Shown: positions 1 through 9,233, counted from the first letter of the stretch. The stretch is 64,000 nucleotides of DNA from Paenibacillus assamensis DSM 18201 (GCF_000422445.1 NZ_AULU01000018.1:28848-92847); one strand, 5' to 3'. Translations and numbers: made by a program. The notes: generated by a model not told the origin, from the letters alone.

Positions 1-743
1 TCCTCCATCAACACGGAGTCTAAACGGCCTGTACCACCAACTAACAGCGGGTAGCTCGTCATCGCTTGATTAATACGTGTAACTGCTTGTCTTGTCGATT
101 CATCAGCAATTAACGATGGATTACCTAACTTCAAGTAAGCGGTGGCAATCGTCGGTAATGGCAGTGCGTAGACTGGGAAGCCGCAGCCATCCGTGCCTAC
201 TCCTACAATATCAGGCGATACTCCTGCCATTTCGAGAACCGCTTCGGTAATCTGAATTTGAGCTGGATGGGTAGGATGCGTGTACGTATCCAATTCATAA
301 CCTTCCTGCTTGCACCAAGCCAACACTCCAAAATGCTTGCCCGAACAATTATGGAAGCGGCGTTCAAGCTGCCCGCCTTCGCGAATCCAATTATGACGAG
401 ATGATTCATGAAGCGGATAGGAAGGGTGGCAAACTAATCTATCTTGTTCCAGCCTGCTAGCCGCCATCATGCCGTCAATCGTTTGCATATGCATATCTTC
501 ACCACGATGCGAGGACATCATCAAAGCCAACTCTCGGTCCCCATAACCATAATGCTCAAGCACCCCGCTTTTTACAACAGGAATCGCCTGTAGCGGCTTG
601 CCTGCTGATCTAAGAAACGTAGGCCTGTTCATATCACCGATGGCATGCAGAAGCGAACCAGATGCATCAACTGCACAAATAGCACCCCAATGCTCGCATT
701 CTACCCAGCCACCTCGTGTTTCTTCAACTAATCGTTTGTACAT
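1..743 (-). CDS. L-asparaginase II family protein, 3' part cut off by the window edge
   Basis: The reading frame starts at an ATG at 743 and runs to base 1 without a stop, so only about 247 N-terminal residues are visible. Motifs typical of the asparaginase II (Asparaginase_II, ReAV-like) family are present: SHRGE near residue 78, NCSGKHFG near 132 and GTDGCGFP near 183. This family hydrolyses L-asparagine to aspartate and ammonia and is unrelated in fold to the classical E. coli AnsA/AnsB enzymes. No signal peptide is seen, so a cytoplasmic enzyme is likely. It is transcribed divergently from the PAP2 gene. The family call is fairly firm; the substrate is inferred from the family. Confidence 0.85.
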   Translation of the reverse strand, partial: MYKRLVEETRGGWVECEHWGAICAVDASGSLLHAIGDMNRPTFLRSAGKPLQAIPVVKSGVLEHYGYGDRELALMMSSHRGEDMHMQTIDGMMAASRLEQDRLVCHPSYPLHESSRHNWIREGGQLERRFHNCSGKHFGVLAWCKQEGYELDTYTHPTHPAQIQITEAVLEMAGVSPDIVGVGTDGCGFPVYALPLPTIATAYLKLGNPSLIADESTRQAVTRINQAMTSYPLLVGGTGRLDSVLME

Positions 744-874
744 GATGCGGCACCCTTTATCTTTATAATCGTAATTATGTTATAATCACTTCTCATTATA
801 CCGAATTCACAATGAATTTGCTCTCGCAGATTCTACATACTATCGTTATGTACGTCGGAAAGGATGTTAACGTA

Positions 875-1576
875 ATGAGTAATAAATCTACGCAGCAGGC
901 CACCAAACTCACACTAAGTGTGTGGTGGGGTCTTATTACCATTCCACTATTATTATTTTTACTGGCTTGGATAACTAGAAAAGTATTAAAACACGTTCTC
1001 CTGCCAATCGACATTGCCGTCACTGATACGTTAAGGCAATGGGCTACACCGACAGTAACGAATATCGTAACCGTCATTACACATATGGCAACCGATTATT
1101 TTATTATCTCCCTGGCAGCTGTAATATCAGCCTTATTCATCCTAGTCTGGAAAAATCGCAAGGCTGCGTTTACGCTCATCCTTGCCTTAGGTGGTGGATA
1201 TATGCTTAACGAGACGATGAAGCAAATATTTGCTCGAACAAGGCCGGAATGGGAGCATTGGGTAATCGCGGACGGTTACAGTTTCCCTAGTGGACATGCT
1301 ATGGTAGCAGCTGCCTTCTATGGGGTTCTTGCCTATTTACTCGTTCAATGGCTTAGAGATAAGGGAATCAGCTCTAACATAGCAACGATCGGGATAGCAT
1401 GCCTTGCGAGCATACTTATTATTTGCATCGCTTTAAGCCGTGTTTACTTGGGAGTTCATTATATTACGGATGTTGTAGCAGGCATATTCGCTGGTATGCT
1501 GTGGTTTTTTGTATGTATTTATGTGTACCGTAAATTAAATAACAGGCCCAGCACCAAAAGGCGTGTAGGCGAATAA
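875..1576 (+). CDS. PAP2-family membrane phosphatase
   Basis: This is a multi-spanning membrane protein of about 233 residues with the three acid-phosphatase motifs of the PAP2 superfamily in order: KQIFARTRP (K-x6-RP), PSGH, and SRVYLGVHYITD (SR-x5-H-x3-D). Relatives dephosphorylate lipid pyrophosphates or phosphates such as undecaprenyl pyrophosphate or phosphatidylglycerol phosphate. The open frame extends back to 812, but the ATG at 875 has a good ribosome binding site (GGAAAGGA, 857-864), so this start is preferred. It stands alone between the divergent asparaginase and the downstream YtxH-type gene. Which lipid it acts on cannot be told from sequence. Confidence 0.85.
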   Translation: MSNKSTQQATKLTLSVWWGLITIPLLLFLLAWITRKVLKHVLLPIDIAVTDTLRQWATPTVTNIVTVITHMATDYFIISLAAVISALFILVWKNRKAAFTLILALGGGYMLNETMKQIFARTRPEWEHWVIADGYSFPSGHAMVAAAFYGVLAYLLVQWLRDKGISSNIATIGIACLASILIICIALSRVYLGVHYITDVVAGIFAGMLWFFVCIYVYRKLNNRPSTKRRVGE

Positions 1577-1611
1577 ATGATTAAAAATTATCCGTTTTAA
1601 AAAGTGTGATT

Positions 1612-1637
1612 GTTTCAAATGCACTTCTACCGTGTAA
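1612..1637 (+). promoter_or_regulatory. Candidate SigB-type promoter of the YtxH-like gene
   Basis: GTTTCAA (1612-1618), a 13-base spacer, then GTGTAA (1632-1637) resembles the B. subtilis SigB pattern (GTTTAA, 12-15 bases, GGGTAT). The same GTTTCAA -35 occurs before rsbV and the DUF1328 gene in this window. The -10 is weaker than consensus, so this is an inference. Confidence 0.45.
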
Positions 1638-1685
1638 ATGCTCCTTAACAACAAATTCGATTAAAACGTTAAGGAGAGATGTACG

Positions 1686-2165
1686 ATGAATACGAATCAA
1701 TTTACCAATCAATCACCCGCTTATAACCATGAGGTAGGATATAACACAACCAATCAAAATAACGGGAACCATTTTGCAAAAGGACTTCTTATTGGCGGAC
1801 TTGTAGGCGCAGCTGCTGCCCTGTTGTTTGCACCGAAGTCTGGTCGTGAACTGCGACAAGATATATCCTACAAGGCTCAGTCCGTTGGAGAAATGACAAA
1901 AGACGCTGCTTGCGACTTAGGTAACAAGGCAGCTACAATCGTCAAATCCGTAGGAGAAAGAGCTGAAGTCGTTGTTACGAATGTCAAAAGTGCTACGCAA
2001 GCGATCACTGACCAAGTTCAGGATGCAAAGGATGAAACGGTGCTGCACACGAAAGAAGTTATTGCGGACGCAGCAGATAACATAGCAGCTTCATCTCAAG
2101 AACAACAAAATCCTAGAATCGTTCTCCCCCCTGAAGCTCAACTTCCAGGGTCGATCGTTAAATAG
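1686..2165 (+). CDS. YtxH domain-containing general stress-type protein
   Basis: The protein has 159 residues. A Asn/Gln-rich N-terminus is followed by one hydrophobic, glycine- and alanine-rich segment (around residues 35-55) with the YtxH signature FAPKSGRELRQDI immediately after it. The rest is alanine-rich and likely helical or coiled-coil. YtxH relatives in Bacillus are SigB-controlled general stress proteins of unknown molecular function that sit at the membrane. The ribosome binding site AAGGAGAG lies just before the ATG. A SigB-like promoter upstream and the nearby sigB locus fit a stress role. Confidence 0.85.
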   Translation: MNTNQFTNQSPAYNHEVGYNTTNQNNGNHFAKGLLIGGLVGAAAALLFAPKSGRELRQDISYKAQSVGEMTKDAACDLGNKAATIVKSVGERAEVVVTNVKSATQAITDQVQDAKDETVLHTKEVIADAADNIAASSQEQQNPRIVLPPEAQLPGSIVK

Positions 2166-2180
2166 GGAGGCTGCGCCGCT

Positions 2181-2558
2181 ATGAACACAACTTCAATAGT
2201 AAGCGCTCCAGCGCAGAGGGTGCGTCATGTATTCATTCAGCATGGTTTCACAGGTATTAGCTGTAAGGAAAAAGAAACGTTTGTCCTAGGCTGGATCGAT
2301 CAAGAGATGGATGAGCTGCGCGCCTCTCATGTGTTCACAGTCCCTGCCATCTACTTACCTGATGGCAAGCTGTTGATCGAAGCTGAGAAGGCATCCTTTT
2401 CTGGATATGGGCAAGTTCCTGATAATATTCAAGCCCAAGCTCATGAACAGTTGAACGAAATATTGGCTGCATTAAAAGACGACCGCTCTGTTCCAAGGGA
2501 AGAGACACACTCTTACAAGCCATTGGACAGCGAACGGATGCCTTTCCCAGAATCATAA
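2181..2558 (+). CDS. Hypothetical protein, 125 aa
   Basis: A small soluble protein with no signal peptide or membrane segment, starting 15 bases after the YtxH-type gene behind a GGGAGG ribosome binding site, so the two are probably cotranscribed. It is acidic and has a Pro/Glu-rich C-terminal tail. I do not recognise a family. The shared transcript suggests membership of the same stress response, which is inference from position only. A strong hairpin terminator follows it. Confidence 0.6.
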   Translation: MNTTSIVSAPAQRVRHVFIQHGFTGISCKEKETFVLGWIDQEMDELRASHVFTVPAIYLPDGKLLIEAEKASFSGYGQVPDNIQAQAHEQLNEILAALKDDRSVPREETHSYKPLDSERMPFPES

Positions 2559-2582
2559 TCTCTTTACCAACTACAAAGAATA

Positions 2583-2626
2583 CAAAGAAGCTCTAGGCAG
2601 CAATCGTGCCCAGAGCTTCTTTGTTT
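2583..2626. terminator. Bidirectional rho-independent terminator
   Basis: CAAAGAAGCTCT (2583-2594) pairs perfectly with AGAGCTTCTTTG (2612-2623), and the loop is 17 bases. It sits between convergent genes (2558 and 2637) and can serve both. Confidence 0.8.
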
Positions 2627-2636
2627 ACTCCATGTT

Positions 2637-4013
2637 CTATTTATGAATGGGACCGCGAATTTTGGAATACACGATATACCACACTACCCCAATGACCAGC
2701 CAAATTCCGAATATGATCCATGTTCGGAACGGCAAGTTCACCATCAACAGCACACAACTTGCAATCGATAATATTGGAATGAGCGGCATAAATGGCACCA
2801 CAAATCCGCGCTTCAAATTCGGATGGGAGCGGCGAAGCAAAATAACAGAGAGCCCAACCATCACGAATGTCAACAGCGCACCAATGTTAGCGAGATCAGC
2901 TAGTTCCTTCAAATCCATAAAGCCTGCAATGAAGGCACTTACACCGCCTATAAACCACAATGCCACTGTTGGAGCATCATTCTTGTTCAGCTTTGTGAAG
3001 GATCGCGGAATCAATCCGTCACGACTCATCGTCATCATGACTCTTGTCGCCGCATAAATGTATGCCAACACGACAGCAAGCATTCCGATAACAGCACCAA
3101 CCGCAATAATACCCGCTACTTCATTTCTACCTACAAGATGAAGAACGTATGCCATCGCTTCTGGCACATTCAACTGTGTATAAGAGGCCATCCCAGTCAT
3201 GACAACACATACGAATACGTAAATCACTGTACTAATTGCCAAGGAACCGATAATACCTTTTGGTAAATCCCGCTGCGGGTTCTTCGCATCTTCAGCAGAA
3301 GTAGAAATGGCATCAAATCCAAGGAAAGCAAAAAACACAGCTGCTGCACCTGCCAGCACTCCGCTTGTGCCATATGGCATAAATGGAGTCCAGTTGGCAG
3401 GCTCTACATAGAACGCTCCCACAATAATAAAGAGCAAAATAACCCCTAGCTTTACAAAGACCATGATGTTATTAACAGTCTTACTTTCTTTCGTACCGCG
3501 CAATAGCAGCCATGTCATAAACAACACCATCAGAATAGCAGGGAGATTCACAATCCCTCCATTAGCAGGAATGGTCATCCATTCAACAGGAATACCGATT
3601 CCAAATGAATCTAATATATTGTTTAAATAACCTGTCCAACCACTCGCCACGGCTGAAATCATCAGAACATAAACGGCTAATAGCGTCCAGCCCATTAAAT
3701 GAGCCACTAATTCACCTACTGTTATATAGGCGTAAGTATAAGCACTCCCTCCAATGGGAACGGCTGAGGAGATTTCCGCATAGCACAATGCTGCGAATGC
3801 GCACACGATACCAGCCAAAATGAAGGAAAGAATTACTGCAGGGCCTGCATCTCTTGCTGCGACCAAGCCTGTAAGTACCATAACGCCTGTCCCGATAATT
3901 GCACCCATGCCTAGCAAGGTTAGGTCAAGTGCTCCTAATGTTTTCGAACCTTTTCTGTCATTGCTTTGAGCAAGCAGCTTGTTCACATCTTTTTTACGAA
4001 ACCAATCTTTCAT
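2637..4013 (-). CDS. APC-superfamily amino acid permease (YfnA/cationic amino acid transporter-like)
   Basis: About 458 residues with roughly twelve hydrophobic segments. The N-terminus carries the APC-family motif GMGAIIGTGVMVLTG in the first transmembrane helix, and GFDAISTSAEDAKNPQRDLP lies in the middle; both are typical of the cationic amino acid transporter branch that includes B. subtilis YfnA. It would import amino acids across the cytoplasmic membrane by H+ symport. The open frame extends to 4079, but the ATG at 4013 is preceded by GAGGGGTG and begins MKDWFRKKDV as in relatives. It is monocistronic and converges with the YtxH operon. The substrate is not determined. Confidence 0.85.
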   Translation of the reverse strand: MKDWFRKKDVNKLLAQSNDRKGSKTLGALDLTLLGMGAIIGTGVMVLTGLVAARDAGPAVILSFILAGIVCAFAALCYAEISSAVPIGGSAYTYAYITVGELVAHLMGWTLLAVYVLMISAVASGWTGYLNNILDSFGIGIPVEWMTIPANGGIVNLPAILMVLFMTWLLLRGTKESKTVNNIMVFVKLGVILLFIIVGAFYVEPANWTPFMPYGTSGVLAGAAAVFFAFLGFDAISTSAEDAKNPQRDLPKGIIGSLAISTVIYVFVCVVMTGMASYTQLNVPEAMAYVLHLVGRNEVAGIIAVGAVIGMLAVVLAYIYAATRVMMTMSRDGLIPRSFTKLNKNDAPTVALWFIGGVSAFIAGFMDLKELADLANIGALLTFVMVGLSVILLRRSHPNLKRGFVVPFMPLIPILSIASCVLLMVNLPFRTWIIFGIWLVIGVVWYIVYSKIRGPIHK

Positions 4014-4120
4014 TGTTGTTTGCTGCACCCCTCTAGATGTCCAACATGTTGTTGTAAGGTCATATTTTATCATGCCCATCTTTTACGATGAAGCCTACAA
4101 ATGTTGGGGGTACCCAACAC

Positions 4121-4164
4121 AAAAAGCATGCTTGTCCTATGCATTAAGCAAGAACAGCATGCTT
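4121..4164 (-). terminator. Terminator of the sigB operon
   Basis: Read on the minus strand, AAGCATGCT and AGCATGCTT arms (4156-4164 and 4124-4132) form a hairpin followed by a T-run (4121-4125). It lies downstream of sigB. A second small hairpin (GTTGGG/CCCAAC, 4103-4118) lies next to it. Confidence 0.65.
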
Positions 4165-4251
4165 ATGTAGATGTTATGGATTCAATGGACATTATAATTT
4201 GATAATCTTTACCAAAAGATGTGACGGCGTTCAACGTTGATCGTTCTATCA

Positions 4252-5022
4252 TCATCGAACAAGATCGTGATTCGTCAAAATGTTCTTCAACTTGTCAGTT
4301 GCCCTTCGCTGTATGCGCGATACACTCATTTGTGATACACCAAGCTGCTCGGCAACCGTACGTTGTGATAGTCCTTGTTCAAATATAAGCATGAGTACCT
4401 TTACTTCTTCTTGCTTCAACTGCTTCATCGCCTCAAGCAAATCCATCTTATGCTCAACAGACTCATAGTCATTCGCTTCAGAACTAATTAATTCCCCTAA
4501 CGTAGCCGCACTCTCATCCTGAGACAGTGGCGTATCCAATGATACATAATGATAGCACTCCCTACCTGCCAACACTTCAACTGTCTCTTCCACAGAAAGC
4601 TCCAAGCGGGCAGCAATTTCATCGATACTTGGGGAGCGCTCTAATTGAATCGTTAATTCATCGATTGTCTGCTGAACAACTGCACCTTTTTCTTTAATTC
4701 TCCTCGGCACTTGGATGTACCAAGACTTGTCCCGCAAATAATTTTTCATATGGCCGATCATACTCTTCATCGCATATGCTTCGAAAGGCACTCCCATAAG
4801 GGGATCAAACTGCTGCAGCAAGCGAATCATAGCCATGTTCCCTACTTGCATCAAATCTTCATACAAATCTGGTCGGTTACGTGATATTTTACCTGCGGCC
4901 ATTTTAACCATCGGCTCGTATTTTTGGATGAGAACGGTAGCAATGTCATTGTCGTGGCTTTGTTGATATAGGCGGATTAGTTCATTTGCATCCTCGGTCA
5001 TTTTGGGATGTGGAATTGTCAT
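4252..5022 (-). CDS. sigB: RNA polymerase sigma factor SigB (sigma-70 family, SigB/F/G group)
   Basis: The 256-residue protein has sigma region 2 (YEDLMQVGNMAMIRLLQQFD and PFEAYAMKSMIGHMKNYLRD), region 3 (SPSIDEIAARLELSVEETVEVL) and region 4 with a helix-turn-helix (LSQRTVAEQLGVSQMSVSRI). This is the architecture of the stress/sporulation sigma factors controlled by partner switching. Its ATG overlaps the rsbW stop by 4 bases, the usual coupling for rsbW-sigB. SigB directs transcription of general stress genes when released from RsbW. The upstream rsbVW genes make SigB much more likely than SigF or SigG. Confidence 0.93.
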   Translation of the reverse strand: MTIPHPKMTEDANELIRLYQQSHDNDIATVLIQKYEPMVKMAAGKISRNRPDLYEDLMQVGNMAMIRLLQQFDPLMGVPFEAYAMKSMIGHMKNYLRDKSWYIQVPRRIKEKGAVVQQTIDELTIQLERSPSIDEIAARLELSVEETVEVLAGRECYHYVSLDTPLSQDESAATLGELISSEANDYESVEHKMDLLEAMKQLKQEEVKVLMLIFEQGLSQRTVAEQLGVSQMSVSRIQRRATDKLKNILTNHDLVR

Positions 5023-5477
5023 TTGACCTCTCCAATTGCCAGAACCCGCTTCATCATTTTAACTTCCGTACCACGACCTTCTTGACTAGAAATACTCACA
5101 TCATCCATTAGTGCCTGCATCAAATAGAAGCCCAATCCACCTGCCTGAACGTCATCCAACTGCGTATCATGCCATCCTGTTGCATGACCAAGTTTGTCAT
5201 TTGCCATAAAGCTTGATCCTTGATCACGGATCGTCAGTTCTAATTCATGCTCACCGATATCAAAAGTAACATCTACCACGCCGCCTTCTTGGCTATACGC
5301 ATACAACACCGCGTTGTTGCAAGCTTCTGAAACGGCTACTTTCATATCTTCAATTTCTTCATAGGAAAATCCGATTCTGCTGGCTATACCATACAAAGTA
5401 AGGCGCACCACATCGACATAATCAGCTTGTGCAGGCAAGCTTAACTTCACTTGCTGCTTTGTTTTTACCTCTGCCAT
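5019..5477 (-). CDS. rsbW: Anti-sigma-B factor and serine-protein kinase RsbW
   Basis: The 152-residue protein is a GHKL ATPase. The N-box (SEACNNAVLYAY, near residues 48-59) and a glycine-rich ATP-lid region (AGGLGFYLMQALMDDV) are visible. RsbW binds SigB and holds it inactive, or phosphorylates the anti-anti-sigma factor RsbV. It lies between rsbV and sigB and overlaps sigB by 4 bases, which keeps the two partners in step. The ribosome binding site is AAAGGATAAG. Confidence 0.93.
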   Translation of the reverse strand: MAEVKTKQQVKLSLPAQADYVDVVRLTLYGIASRIGFSYEEIEDMKVAVSEACNNAVLYAYSQEGGVVDVTFDIGEHELELTIRDQGSSFMANDKLGHATGWHDTQLDDVQAGGLGFYLMQALMDDVSISSQEGRGTEVKMMKRVLAIGEVK

Positions 5478-5513
5478 GTTTACTTATCCTTTCACCCTCA
5501 TATTCGCTTTACA

Positions 5514-5831
5514 TTAGCGCTGCGGAATTAAAAACTTAGAAATGCCTGTCACATCAAATAACTTTTGTACATGTGGTGGTACATTCTCCACAAAGAAAGG
5601 CGCCTGCTCGGCATGCCGGACTTTTAAAATGGAGATGAGTATGCCTATCCCTGTACTGTCAATGTAAGACAGCTCACTTAAATCCAATGTCAGTCTAGTG
5701 CTAGGGTCTACCGCCAAAGGCTCCATCATTGTACGGAATTCACCTGCTGCTGCCAGATCCAGTTCACCCTGGAGCTTGACACGAATACCGTCTGCTTCAT
5801 TTAACGTCACTGCTGTAAACTTGTGGCTCAT
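5514..5831 (-). CDS. rsbV: Anti-anti-sigma factor RsbV (STAS domain)
   Basis: The 105-residue STAS protein carries the conserved phosphorylation motif SYIDSTGIGILISI, with the target serine near residue 57. In the known partner-switching cycle, unphosphorylated RsbV captures RsbW and frees SigB. RsbW inactivates RsbV by phosphorylation, and a PP2C phosphatase reactivates it. Such a phosphatase is encoded upstream at 8067-9233. A good ribosome binding site (AGGGGAGA) precedes the ATG. A SigB-like promoter just upstream suggests positive autoregulation. Confidence 0.93.
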   Translation of the reverse strand: MSHKFTAVTLNEADGIRVKLQGELDLAAAGEFRTMMEPLAVDPSTRLTLDLSELSYIDSTGIGILISILKVRHAEQAPFFVENVPPHVQKLFDVTGISKFLIPQR

Positions 5832-5907
5832 AAATTATCTCCCCTAAATAAACGACATGAATAGTTTCGTTCTGTTCAGATACCTTCATTGCTGTATCTC
5901 TTTGTAC

Positions 5908-5934
5908 TTAAACAGGCTTCACCATGTTTGAAAC
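5908..5934 (-). promoter_or_regulatory. Candidate SigB-type promoter in front of rsbV
   Basis: On the minus strand GTTTCAA (5934 to 5928), a 14-base spacer and GTTTAA (5913 to 5908) resemble a SigB promoter. It lies between the kinase gene and rsbV, where autoregulated rsbV promoters are found in Bacillus. The -10 is imperfect. Confidence 0.4.
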
Positions 5935-5935
5935 A

Positions 5936-7150
5936 CTATTTATTTTGTTCTTCATCAATAATTTTTGCACGAACGTAAAATTGTACAAATGTTCCCTTTT
6001 CACTAGGCAAAATGTTTATTTCCCCATCCATCGCTTGTACGATTGTATGACAAATGGCTAAACCTAATCCGCTTCCTCCATATTTCCTGCTCAACGATGA
6101 ATCCAACTGGAAAAAGGGCTGAAAAAGTCCTGATTTCTTCCCTTCTGGTATTCCAATCCCCGTGTCCCTTATCTCAAATTGCATCCAACAATCGCCTTGT
6201 TCTTGATGAAGCGACAATAACTTGATCGTTACCTCAATTGAACCTTCTGCTGTAAATTTAACTGCGTTACCGATTACATTTACCAACACTTGACGTAAGC
6301 GTTCCCTATCACCACTAAGATAAGTTGGGATATGCTCATCTACATCTAAGGATAAGATTACATTTCTCTGGATAACTTCAGAAGCGAACAAAGCCAACAC
6401 TTCATGCGCCACTTCATGGATAGAAAATGGATACAGGTCCAGTTCAAGCCCGCCTGATTCTAACTTCGTAAAGTCCAAGATGCGATTGATCGTTTTCACC
6501 AGCGAATCAGCACTGTTATATATATATTTAGCGTAATTTCGCTGTTCTTCCGTCAAATCACTATCAAGCAGCAAATCTACCATACCTAGCACTCCATTCA
6601 TAGGAGTTCGTATTTCATGACTCATCATGGTAAGAAATTGTGTACGAACGGATGCTGCACGCTCAGCCTCTTCTTTTGCCATCTCGAGCTCCTTATTCAT
6701 CCGCTCAAGTTCTTCTGTCTTCTGCTGAAGCAGCATCTTCTTTGCCTGTAATCTTTTCTGCGCTTGAAATATCCCTACGAAGCTAGCAATCTTCGACTTA
6801 AGAATATGAGGGATGAATGGCTTAACCATATAATCAATCCCTCCGGCCGAATAACCAGCAAATAAATGCTCGGTATCCGTATAATTAGCCGATATAAATA
6901 TGATTGGAATATGCTGTGTCTTCTCACGCGACTTAATCCACTTGGCTGTTTCAATTCCATCCATCCCAGGCATCTGCACATCCAGTACAATGACAGCAAA
7001 TTGTTCCTTCATCAACTGCCGAAGTGCTTCTTCACCCGATGACGCTGTAACTAAACGGTAATTCTCATCTGACAATACCGCTTCGAGCGCTAACAAATTC
7101 TCGGGATAATCATCTACCAGCAAAATATTAATAGGCTCCAACGTAGGCAT
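5936..7150 (-). CDS. Response-regulator/histidine-kinase hybrid (REC-HisKA-HATPase), probable SigB-pathway kinase
   Basis: The 404-residue protein has no membrane segment. An N-terminal receiver domain ([17 protein letters not shown]; phospho-acceptor Asp in [13 protein letters not shown]) is followed by a coiled linker (about 130-165), a HisKA domain with [15 protein letters not shown], and a HATPase domain (N-box [28 protein letters not shown]). It is read with the upstream CheR gene (27-base gap) and precedes rsbV. In the B. cereus group a hybrid kinase (RsbK) phosphorylates the receiver of a PP2C phosphatase (RsbY). This protein is a candidate for that role, although its domain order differs. 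Function is inferred from context. Confidence 0.85.
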   Translation of the reverse strand: MPTLEPINILLVDDYPENLLALEAVLSDENYRLVTASSGEEALRQLMKEQFAVIVLDVQMPGMDGIETAKWIKSREKTQHIPIIFISANYTDTEHLFAGYSAGGIDYMVKPFIPHILKSKIASFVGIFQAQKRLQAKKMLLQQKTEELERMNKELEMAKEEAERAASVRTQFLTMMSHEIRTPMNGVLGMVDLLLDSDLTEEQRNYAKYIYNSADSLVKTINRILDFTKLESGGLELDLYPFSIHEVAHEVLALFASEVIQRNVILSLDVDEHIPTYLSGDRERLRQVLVNVIGNAVKFTAEGSIEVTIKLLSLHQEQGDCWMQFEIRDTGIGIPEGKKSGLFQPFFQLDSSLSRKYGGSGLGLAICHTIVQAMDGEINILPSEKGTFVQFYVRAKIIDEEQNK

Positions 7151-7177
7151 GCTACCTCCATGCCCCCCCTTAATGAT

Positions 7178-8044
7178 TTATCTTATTTTCCGATAGATCT
7201 TCTCATTGAAATCTAGCTCTTCATAAGAAGATTCACATTGTGTAAAATGCAAAGACTCTTTTGAACCAAGTACCAATATACCATTGTGGCTTAAACTCTC
7301 ATAGAACAGTCGGTGTACACGATTGCGCAGCTGGTCATTAAAATAAATCATCACATTGCGACAAAACACTACGTTGAACTCATTGAACGACATATCCGTA
7401 GCAAGATTATGATCGGCAAAAATCATATTTTCACGCAGAAAAGGATTTAATATGACCGTCCCTTCATCTGTTGCCGAATAGTATTCTGAGAACGAGCGCT
7501 TACCCCCGGCTTCCAAATAATTTTTCGTATACTGTTTCATCTTGTCCAAAGAACAAATCCCTTCTTTGGCTGTTTGCAAGGATAGGCTATTCATATCTGT
7601 CGCATATAACCGTGTTCGCTCGTATAAGCCTTCTTCTTGAAGAAGAATAGCCATGGAGTACACTTCTTCTCCAGTCGAGCAGCCTGCATGCCAAATACGT
7701 ATAGAAGAAAGCGACCTCAACTTAGGAACTACTTTCTCCCGGAACGTCTTGAACATGGAAGGATCACGAAACATTTCTGTCACTGGAATGGACAGATTAC
7801 GTACAAATCTATCTACACAATGAGGATCAGACAGTACCTTGCCTTGTAATGCTGAAATCGAATGAAGCTGCTCACGGAAAATTTGATGCCATATTCGACG
7901 CTTCAGAGATGGATAAGCATAATCTCTAAAGTCATACCCATACATTCGGTATACACCTTCCAAGAGCAGCTCAATCTCAATTCGCTCACGAACCTCATCT
8001 CGATCCGTGCTATTATTATCTACTTCTTGCCTACGTTCATTCAC
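7178..8044 (-). CDS. CheR-type methyltransferase, RsbM-like
   Basis: The 288-residue protein has an all-helical N-terminal CheR domain and a SAM-dependent methyltransferase domain with IRIWHAGCSTGEEVYSMAIL (the CheR SAM-binding motif) and VVFCRNVMIYF. CheR proteins methylate glutamates on chemoreceptors. No chemotaxis gene is present here; it lies between a REC-PP2C phosphatase and a histidine kinase of a SigB module. In B. cereus a CheR-like protein, RsbM, methylates the kinase RsbK and dampens SigB activation, and the same role is inferred here. The start is GTG; an upstream in-frame stop leaves no earlier start, and the AAAGGAGG site is 13 bases away. Confidence 0.85.
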   Translation of the reverse strand: MNERRQEVDNNSTDRDEVRERIEIELLLEGVYRMYGYDFRDYAYPSLKRRIWHQIFREQLHSISALQGKVLSDPHCVDRFVRNLSIPVTEMFRDPSMFKTFREKVVPKLRSLSSIRIWHAGCSTGEEVYSMAILLQEEGLYERTRLYATDMNSLSLQTAKEGICSLDKMKQYTKNYLEAGGKRSFSEYYSATDEGTVILNPFLRENMIFADHNLATDMSFNEFNVVFCRNVMIYFNDQLRNRVHRLFYESLSHNGILVLGSKESLHFTQCESSYEELDFNEKIYRKIR

Positions 8045-8066
8045 TCGGTATCGTTATCCTCCTTTC

Positions 8067-9233
8067 CTACACGTCTTGTCTATGATGCACGTCTACCCAT
8101 ACAAGGCACTTATCATCTTCATGTAAGCTTTCATTTGCGAATAATTGCTGCCATGCTTCTGAATTATCAACATCTGATTCTGTCTTCACCAATTGTGTCA
8201 AATTTGCTATCGCTGTATCTAAAGATTGGACAGTTGACTCTACCAGCCCATCCGTATACAGACCAATTCGGAAACGATGTGTACACGATATTTCCTTCAC
8301 AGCAATGTGCAGTTCAGGGAACATCCCGACTGGATGACCTGTCGTCTCCATTTGAACCACTTCACCATTGTCCATGACTACAATGCCAGGAGGATGGCCT
8401 GCATTAGCATAATGAATGACGTCCTTCTTCGTATCTACAATCATATAAATGGCCGTCATATAATAGAGCGTCAAGCTGTCATTCATATATAGTTGATCAA
8501 ACTTGGCATTCAACTGCTGCAGCACAATATCAGGAGACGCCTCGCTTTTGACTGTTGTACGTAATGCGGATGCAATGTACATACACAATAATGCTGATGA
8601 CACACCATGTCCCATCATATCTAAAATAAGTACACCATATTTACCATTGCTAAGCGGGAACCATGCATACAAGTCTCCTGCCAGCTCTTCTGAAGGTCGA
8701 TAAATGGCCTTGATCGTAATGGCCTGATCTTCATACGGCTCGGTTAAAACCGATTCTTGAACCTTCGCAGCAAGTCGAAGCTCCTGACGAATATGGGAAT
8801 CACGTTCTTTATGCCAATCCTTCTCCTGCTTCAATCGAAGAGCGAGCCTGATTCGAGCCAACAGCTCGATTCGGTTGACAGGCTTGGTCACATAATCAAC
8901 AGCACCTGCATCCAATGCGTCTGCAAGTATGTTCGAATCCGCTACTGCAGTCACCATAATAATGGGAATATCACGCAGATGATCTAGCTGTTGTATATGT
9001 CTGCAAGCCTGCAAACCGTCGATTTCAGGCATCATCATATCTAATAAAATAAGATCAACATCCGGCTCTTTGGGATGAATGTCTACAACTCCACCTGAAT
9101 AATCGAGTCCTAATTGCTGGTACATCTCTTGTGCGCAAGAAGCCGTAGAAATGTGTTGGTATCCGTCTTTACGCAATATTTCTCGGATAAGCATGACGTT
9201 CGTTGGATTATCATCTACAACAAGTATGTTCAT
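8067..9233 (-). CDS. Receiver-PP2C phosphatase (RsbY/RsbU-like)
   Basis: The 388-residue protein has an N-terminal receiver domain (MNILVVDDNPTNVMLI; acceptor Asp in LILLDMMMPEIDG), a short coiled linker, and a SpoIIE/RsbU-type PP2C domain (ELAGDLYAWFPL, LILDMMGHGVSSALL, ANAGHPPGIV, YTDGLVE) that carries the metal-binding aspartates. Such phosphatases dephosphorylate RsbV and so activate SigB. The receiver means activity is probably set by phosphotransfer from a histidine kinase, as in B. cereus RsbY. It heads the six-gene cluster and has an AAAGGAGG ribosome binding site. Confidence 0.9.
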   Translation of the reverse strand: MNILVVDDNPTNVMLIREILRKDGYQHISTASCAQEMYQQLGLDYSGGVVDIHPKEPDVDLILLDMMMPEIDGLQACRHIQQLDHLRDIPIIMVTAVADSNILADALDAGAVDYVTKPVNRIELLARIRLALRLKQEKDWHKERDSHIRQELRLAAKVQESVLTEPYEDQAITIKAIYRPSEELAGDLYAWFPLSNGKYGVLILDMMGHGVSSALLCMYIASALRTTVKSEASPDIVLQQLNAKFDQLYMNDSLTLYYMTAIYMIVDTKKDVIHYANAGHPPGIVVMDNGEVVQMETTGHPVGMFPELHIAVKEISCTHRFRIGLYTDGLVESTVQSLDTAIANLTQLVKTESDVDNSEAWQQLFANESLHEDDKCLVWVDVHHRQDV

